Source: JBHIER01 sp046760705 [NCBI: bacterium]
GTDB taxonomy: Bacteria; JBHIER01; G020348925
Assembly: GCA_046760705.1 (NCBI GenBank)
Contig: JBHIER010000120.1
Location: 1-8,440 of the forward strand
Length of the DNA: 8,440 nt
Direction of reading: 5' to 3'
Below are positions 5,867 through 8,440 of this stretch, in pieces. Each line of letters opens with the position of its first letter. The first letter of the stretch is position 1. A program made the position numbers and the translations under genes. The notes under the pieces were generated by a model. That model was not told the DNA's origin and did no database searches. It worked only from the letters and a program-made list of their open reading frames with translations.

Positions 5867-6557
5867 AAATGAGAAAAATATCAATCACCAAACGGTCCGC
5901 TCCGCTCAGCGGCTCGGTCTCTGGCTTGCCCGAGCGAGTCAGGCAGTAACAGGGGGGCAGTCATCATCCGACTTGATAGGATGATCCAGAGGGCTCAAGG
6001 TCACCTCTTTGTTGATTGGCGTTCATGCTCGACCCCCACGGATATGGGGCCAGAGTATGCGAGACGGCCACTTCTCCCCACTGCTTCTGTCGCATCAGAT
6101 TCTACTCTGGCTACATCTTGTCTATTACCTCTTACGCATAATCTGGGATAAAATGCCGGCTCCTGTTGCCGACTGCAGCTATTGTGCGTCACTTTTCCAT
6201 TGCCTTACGCAATATCCATTCTAAATTCCTGACATCTTCTTTGTTCTGAGAAACCATCTGATCTTTTCTTCCATCGATTCACCCTTGTTCATATCCAGGC
6301 TCATTTCACTCTTTCGATTAAGTTTTGTATGAGAGTGTTTCATAGTGCTCACTTTCTGATCTACGTGTCTTCTTCTCACTGATATCCCGACAGCTATATA
6401 GCCGGGCAGATTTGGAAATTTTTACGTGTCAATCTACTAATAGGGTATACAAAAATCAACTCTTTTCTCGCCATTTCATCGCCTTGACAATCGAGGCCGG
6501 CATGGGACGGAATGAAGGGGGATAACATGCACCCAGCGGGATATAATACTCTGTCCA

Positions 6558-6590
6558 GTCAGGGACAGGGGTATCCGAAAATCGAATTCA
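6558..6590 (+). repeat. Dispersed ATCCGAA repeat, copy 2
   Basis: GTCAGGGACAGGGG followed by TATCCGAAAATCGAATTCA parallels copy 1 at 5816 over about 28 bases. It abuts the MITE-like element and overlaps a small hairpin, CTGTCC (6551-6556) with GGACAG (6563-6568). Confidence 0.55.
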
Positions 6591-6598
6591 GCTATGCA

Positions 6599-6692
6599 CT
6601 GTCATTCCGCCTGAAGCTGAGCACAATGGAGGAATCTCGCCATAGAGTCAGGAGATTCCGGTATCCTCCTGTCGTCGGAACCGGAATGACAG
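6599..6692. mobile_element. MITE-like element with 11-bp terminal inverted repeats
   Basis: CTGTCATTCCG (6599-6609) and CGGAATGACAG (6682-6692) are perfect inverted repeats bounding 94 bp. An inner inverted repeat GGAATCTC (6631-6638) with GAGATTCC (6652-6659) makes the element nearly self-complementary. The GTCATTCC...GGAATGAC ends with inner GAATCTC are typical of small non-autonomous elements scattered in many bacterial genomes. There is no coding capacity. Target-site duplication is not clear. Confidence 0.72.
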
Positions 6693-6772
6693 GTGAGCTG
6701 AAATTATCCAGAGAGGTGGGCTGAATAGTTACTCGGAGGGATTTTGGACGCCCCGCTTTCGCGGAGGAGAAG

Positions 6773-6792
6773 TTTTGGATATTCGGATTTCC
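6773..6792 (-). repeat. Dispersed ATCCGAA repeat, copy 3 (inverted)
   Basis: TTTGGATATTCGGATTTCCG on the plus strand is the reverse complement of the CGGAAATCCGAATATC core seen near 5826. The short frame starting here (MDIRISD...) is the repeat, not a gene. Confidence 0.55.
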
Positions 6793-6949
6793 GACAAGAG
6801 TCCTATCTCCTTTCAGACATTTAGAATGGCCAGAATTAAGGACGAAACTCTGAGAGGCTACACTAATTTCTACTGTCTCTCGCGGGTGCTTTCACGGCCA
6901 GCACGCATACGCTTTTTTTTAAAAAAGCCGAGATCCCTGTTCGTAGTAC

Positions 6950-6976
6950 TTGACAAGGCGTTGGGTTGTTTGTAAT
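6950..6976 (+). promoter_or_regulatory. Candidate sigma-70 promoter for the baeRF-like gene
   Basis: TTGACA (6950-6955) is a perfect -35 hexamer. TGTAAT (6971-6976) matches five of six -10 bases, but the 15-base spacer is short. Transcription would begin around 6983 and give a leader of about 90 nt before ATG 7075. Confidence 0.4.
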
Positions 6977-7019
6977 TTGGGGGCAAATGGGCCTGGAGAT
7001 GAATGGAAACCTTAGAATC

Positions 7020-7055
7020 GAGACCCATACACAAGCCGACCGGGTCTCACTTGTG
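7020..7055 (+). promoter_or_regulatory. Leader with two interleaved stems upstream of the baeRF-like gene
   Basis: GAGACCC (7020-7026) pairs with GGGTCTC (7042-7048), and CACAAG (7030-7035) pairs with CTTGTG (7050-7055). The order a-b-a'-b' means the stems are either mutually exclusive or form a pseudoknot. The single base between a' and b' makes a classical pseudoknot sterically hard, so alternative hairpins are more likely. The GGGAG Shine-Dalgarno site (7065-7069) starts 10 bases later. Confidence 0.4.
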
Positions 7056-7074
7056 ATCTCTGTTGGGAGTCATT

Positions 7075-8172
7075 ATGTTCGCTGATGTTGATCTGAGAAG
7101 ACTTGCGGAGATGATGGCCCCGGAGAGGGCTTTTTTGAGCGTCTATCTCGCTGGGCCGCGGTCCGGGCCGGAGCTCGAAAAGAGGCTTCAAAGGGTGCGC
7201 CGCGTGCTAAAAGGCGGGGGTGCCGAAAGGGACGAACGGGAACACTTCGACGAAAACGTCAAGGCTGTCCAAGAATATCTCGAAGGAAACCCGCTGAGGT
7301 GTGGCTCACTCTGCATCTTCTCATGCTGGGCCATCGACTTCTTCCAGGCCGTCCCGCTGGCGGCGCCGGTCAAAGATCTCGTATGGATCGATTCGTCGCC
7401 GTATATCAGGCCGCTGGCCGAGCTTCAGGAGGAGTACGAGAATGTGGCCGTCGTCGTTGCGGACAATAAAAAGGCTCGCATCTTCCTCGTTTCGTCGGCC
7501 GTGGCAGGGTCCGAAGAGGTCGTCAAAGGCAACGTAAAGAACCACGTCAAGAAGGGCGGGTGGTCACAACAGCGATATGAGCGCCGCCGCGACAAGCAAC
7601 TGCTCTCCTACGCCCGCGAAATTGTCGAGGCCCTCACAAAACTGGACAAGGAGGAGCAGTTCAGACGTATTCTACTCGTGGGCAGCAAGGAAATCCTACG
7701 TATAGTGCACGATAACCTCCCGCAGGCTTTGCAGAATAAGGTCGCCGCGAAAGCGCTGGATTTAGGCAAAGCAGAAGGTGCCATCAACAAAGACATAATG
7801 GACCTGTTCTTCGAGCAGGAGCGCCGGTCTGAGCAAGACCTGTGGGAGAAGATTCGGGCCGAATACCTCCGAGGTGGTCTCGGTGTCGTGGGCCTCGATG
7901 AGGTCCTGTCGGCCGCAAGGGCAGGACGGGTGGAGGAGATGATCGTTAATCGCACGTTCAAACCTGAGGGCAGACGGTGCCGCGAGTGCGATAACCTCGA
8001 CGTCGGGGCGGTCGAAACATGCTCGGCCTGCGGCTCGAAATCGCTGTTTGAGATCGATGTGGTTAACGAGATCGTGGAGATGCTCAAGCTTTCGGGCGCG
8101 GAGGCCGACTTTGCCGACCCCATTGAGAGCCTTGCGGAGGCCGGCCAGATCGCCGCCCTCCTGCGATACTAA
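7075..8172 (+). CDS. eRF1-like bacterial release-factor family protein (baeRF, family 10-like)
   Basis: The 365-residue product starts at ATG 7075 behind GGGAG. A TTG four codons upstream is possible but has no spaced ribosome-binding site. Residues 1-125 form an alpha/beta N-domain. About 126-260 resembles eRF1 domain 2, with VAVVVADNKKARIFLV followed by KKGGWSQQRYERRRDKQL. GGWSQQR (161-167) stands where eRF1 has the GGQ loop, and its glutamines are candidates for peptidyl-tRNA hydrolysis as in Vms1/VLRF1-type factors. About 261-365 resembles eRF1 domain 3, with a zinc ribbon (C302, C305, C316, C319) and the ending GQIAALLRY typical of these families. It is a cytoplasmic, ribosome-associated candidate for rescue or stress-time termination; this role is predicted, not shown. 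Third positions are visibly more G/C-rich than in the surface-protein gene. An NfeD-like gene follows on the same strand 131 bases later. Confidence 0.82.
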   Translation: MFADVDLRRLAEMMAPERAFLSVYLAGPRSGPELEKRLQRVRRVLKGGGAERDEREHFDENVKAVQEYLEGNPLRCGSLCIFSCWAIDFFQAVPLAAPVKDLVWIDSSPYIRPLAELQEEYENVAVVVADNKKARIFLVSSAVAGSEEVVKGNVKNHVKKGGWSQQRYERRRDKQLLSYAREIVEALTKLDKEEQFRRILLVGSKEILRIVHDNLPQALQNKVAAKALDLGKAEGAINKDIMDLFFEQERRSEQDLWEKIRAEYLRGGLGVVGLDEVLSAARAGRVEEMIVNRTFKPEGRRCRECDNLDVGAVETCSACGSKSLFEIDVVNEIVEMLKLSGAEADFADPIESLAEAGQIAALLRY

Positions 8173-8199
8173 TCTGATCTCGGATGCAACGGTTGTGAC

Positions 8200-8222
8200 G
8201 GGGCAGAGCCTCCTTATTTTTT
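8200..8222 (+). terminator. Weak intrinsic terminator-like hairpin
   Basis: GGGGC (8200-8204) pairs with GCCTC (8208-8212), including one G-U, around a 3-base loop. It is followed by CTTATTTTTT. It lies 28 bases after the baeRF-like stop. The stem is short, so read-through into the next gene is plausible. Confidence 0.4.
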
Positions 8223-8303
8223 GGTTGACTTATTTCGCTTGGCGCATTAGCTTATCACGTGCAGCATAATAGAATTAAGATGACCTTCCAACTGAGGTGA
8301 AGA

Positions 8304-8440
8304 GTGAACTTTAGGATATGTTATATTATGAGTCTGCTTTCCCCTCTGCTCTGGGGGTCGGCTCTTTTGGCCCAGACGCACGTCGATGTGATTGAAGTGA
8401 ACGGGGTCGTCAATCCGGTGGCCGACAAGTTTATCGGTGA
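8304..8440 (+). CDS. NfeD/ClpP-class membrane serine protease, N-terminal part
   Basis: The gene runs off the right edge, leaving 45 codons. GAGGTGA (8294-8300) is well placed for a GTG start at 8304. ATG 8328 is an in-frame alternative but lacks its own ribosome-binding site. The product begins MNFRICYIMSLLSPLLWG and continues SALLAQ, a clear signal peptide with cleavage near LLA-Q. HVDVIEVNGVVNPVADKFIG then matches the first strand of the NfeD1b ClpP-class protease domain ('V.vi.v.G.I.p...dyi'). Full family members run about 430-480 residues with a Ser-Lys dyad and C-terminal membrane segments, none of which is inside the window. The match is short but characteristic. Confidence 0.65.
   Translation, partial: MNFRICYIMSLLSPLLWGSALLAQTHVDVIEVNGVVNPVADKFIG

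Larger units (their letters stand above)
5337..6949. other. Long gene-free region rich in short palindromes and dispersed repeats
   Basis: No frame in these ~1.6 kb has a ribosome-binding site, recognisable domain or credible composition, and I see no tRNA or rRNA. Contents are competing hairpins around 5447-5475 (CTGGCC/GGCCAG against GCCAGG/CCTGGC), a 16-bp tandem repeat, a 13-bp hairpin, a 7-bp hairpin at 5963-5985, dispersed ATCCGAA repeats and a MITE-like element. Positions 6000-6530 show nothing identifiable. Confidence 0.65.

Noticed and set aside
5481-6224. Overlapping short frames in the long gap
   Set aside because: They have no ribosome-binding sites or domains. Their peptides read through palindromes and the dispersed repeat, and different frames conflict.
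6484-6547. Promoter from TTGACA (6484) and TATAAT (6542)
   Set aside because: The hexamers are about 50 bases apart, neither has a partner at normal spacing, and no gene follows.
7608-8123. 171-residue minus-strand frame
   Set aside because: It is antisense to the eRF1-like gene, Ser/Arg-rich, and a typical shadow in GC-rich coding DNA.

Overview
This is a bacterial window, probably from an uncultured member of the FCB group or a related candidate phylum. The main reason is a 1195-residue exported protein that ends in a type IX secretion (T9SS) C-terminal sorting domain of the 'QNFPNPFNP...IYNLLGQEV...WDG...ASGVYIYR...K.M.L.R' type. This type is common in candidate phyla such as KSB1, Zixibacteria and Latescibacteria. 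Shine-Dalgarno sites are strong (AGGAGG type). The phylum call is inference.

Layout. Positions 1-640 hold gene debris. A plus-strand fragment (about 52-234) looks like the C-terminal end of a C39-like cysteine peptidase. It converges on a truncated VapC/PIN toxin gene on the minus strand (282-470), whose start overlaps a short VapB-like antitoxin remnant (443-556). Positions 557-1023 have no convincing gene but carry short repeats and an inverted repeat. A small possible zinc-binding protein with two CxxCxGxG motifs follows (1024-1308). Its last codons run into a compound array of 7-12 bp tandem repeats (about 1271-1448).

Positions 1461-5336 form the surface-protein locus. Four strong ribosome-binding sites, each followed by an ATG, are stacked in the leader. 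The real start is most likely 1705. The protein reads: signal peptide, concanavalin-like lectin fold, two copies of an unrecognised ~168-residue domain, an Ig-like 'SPNGG' domain, cohesin, dockerin, a second cohesin and the T9SS sorting domain. A 12-bp perfect hairpin follows the stop. The two unknown domains share a 183-bp tract that is almost identical, which suggests recent gene conversion.

Positions 5337-7074 are essentially gene-free. They hold palindromes, short direct repeats, a MITE-like element with 11-bp terminal inverted repeats (6599-6692), and copies of a dispersed 'ATCCGAA..TCGAA' repeat. A candidate promoter and a leader with two competing stems lie just before the next gene.

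Positions 7075-8172 encode a more GC-rich protein that I assign to the bacterial archaeo-eukaryotic release factor (baeRF) families, most like family 10. It has a GGWSQQR loop where eRF1 has GGQ, plus a four-cysteine zinc ribbon. At the right edge (8304-8440) is the beginning of an NfeD/ClpP-class membrane serine protease gene with a signal peptide and a good Shine-Dalgarno site. The baeRF-like and NfeD-like genes share a strand and may be co-transcribed. I see no functional link between them and the surface protein.
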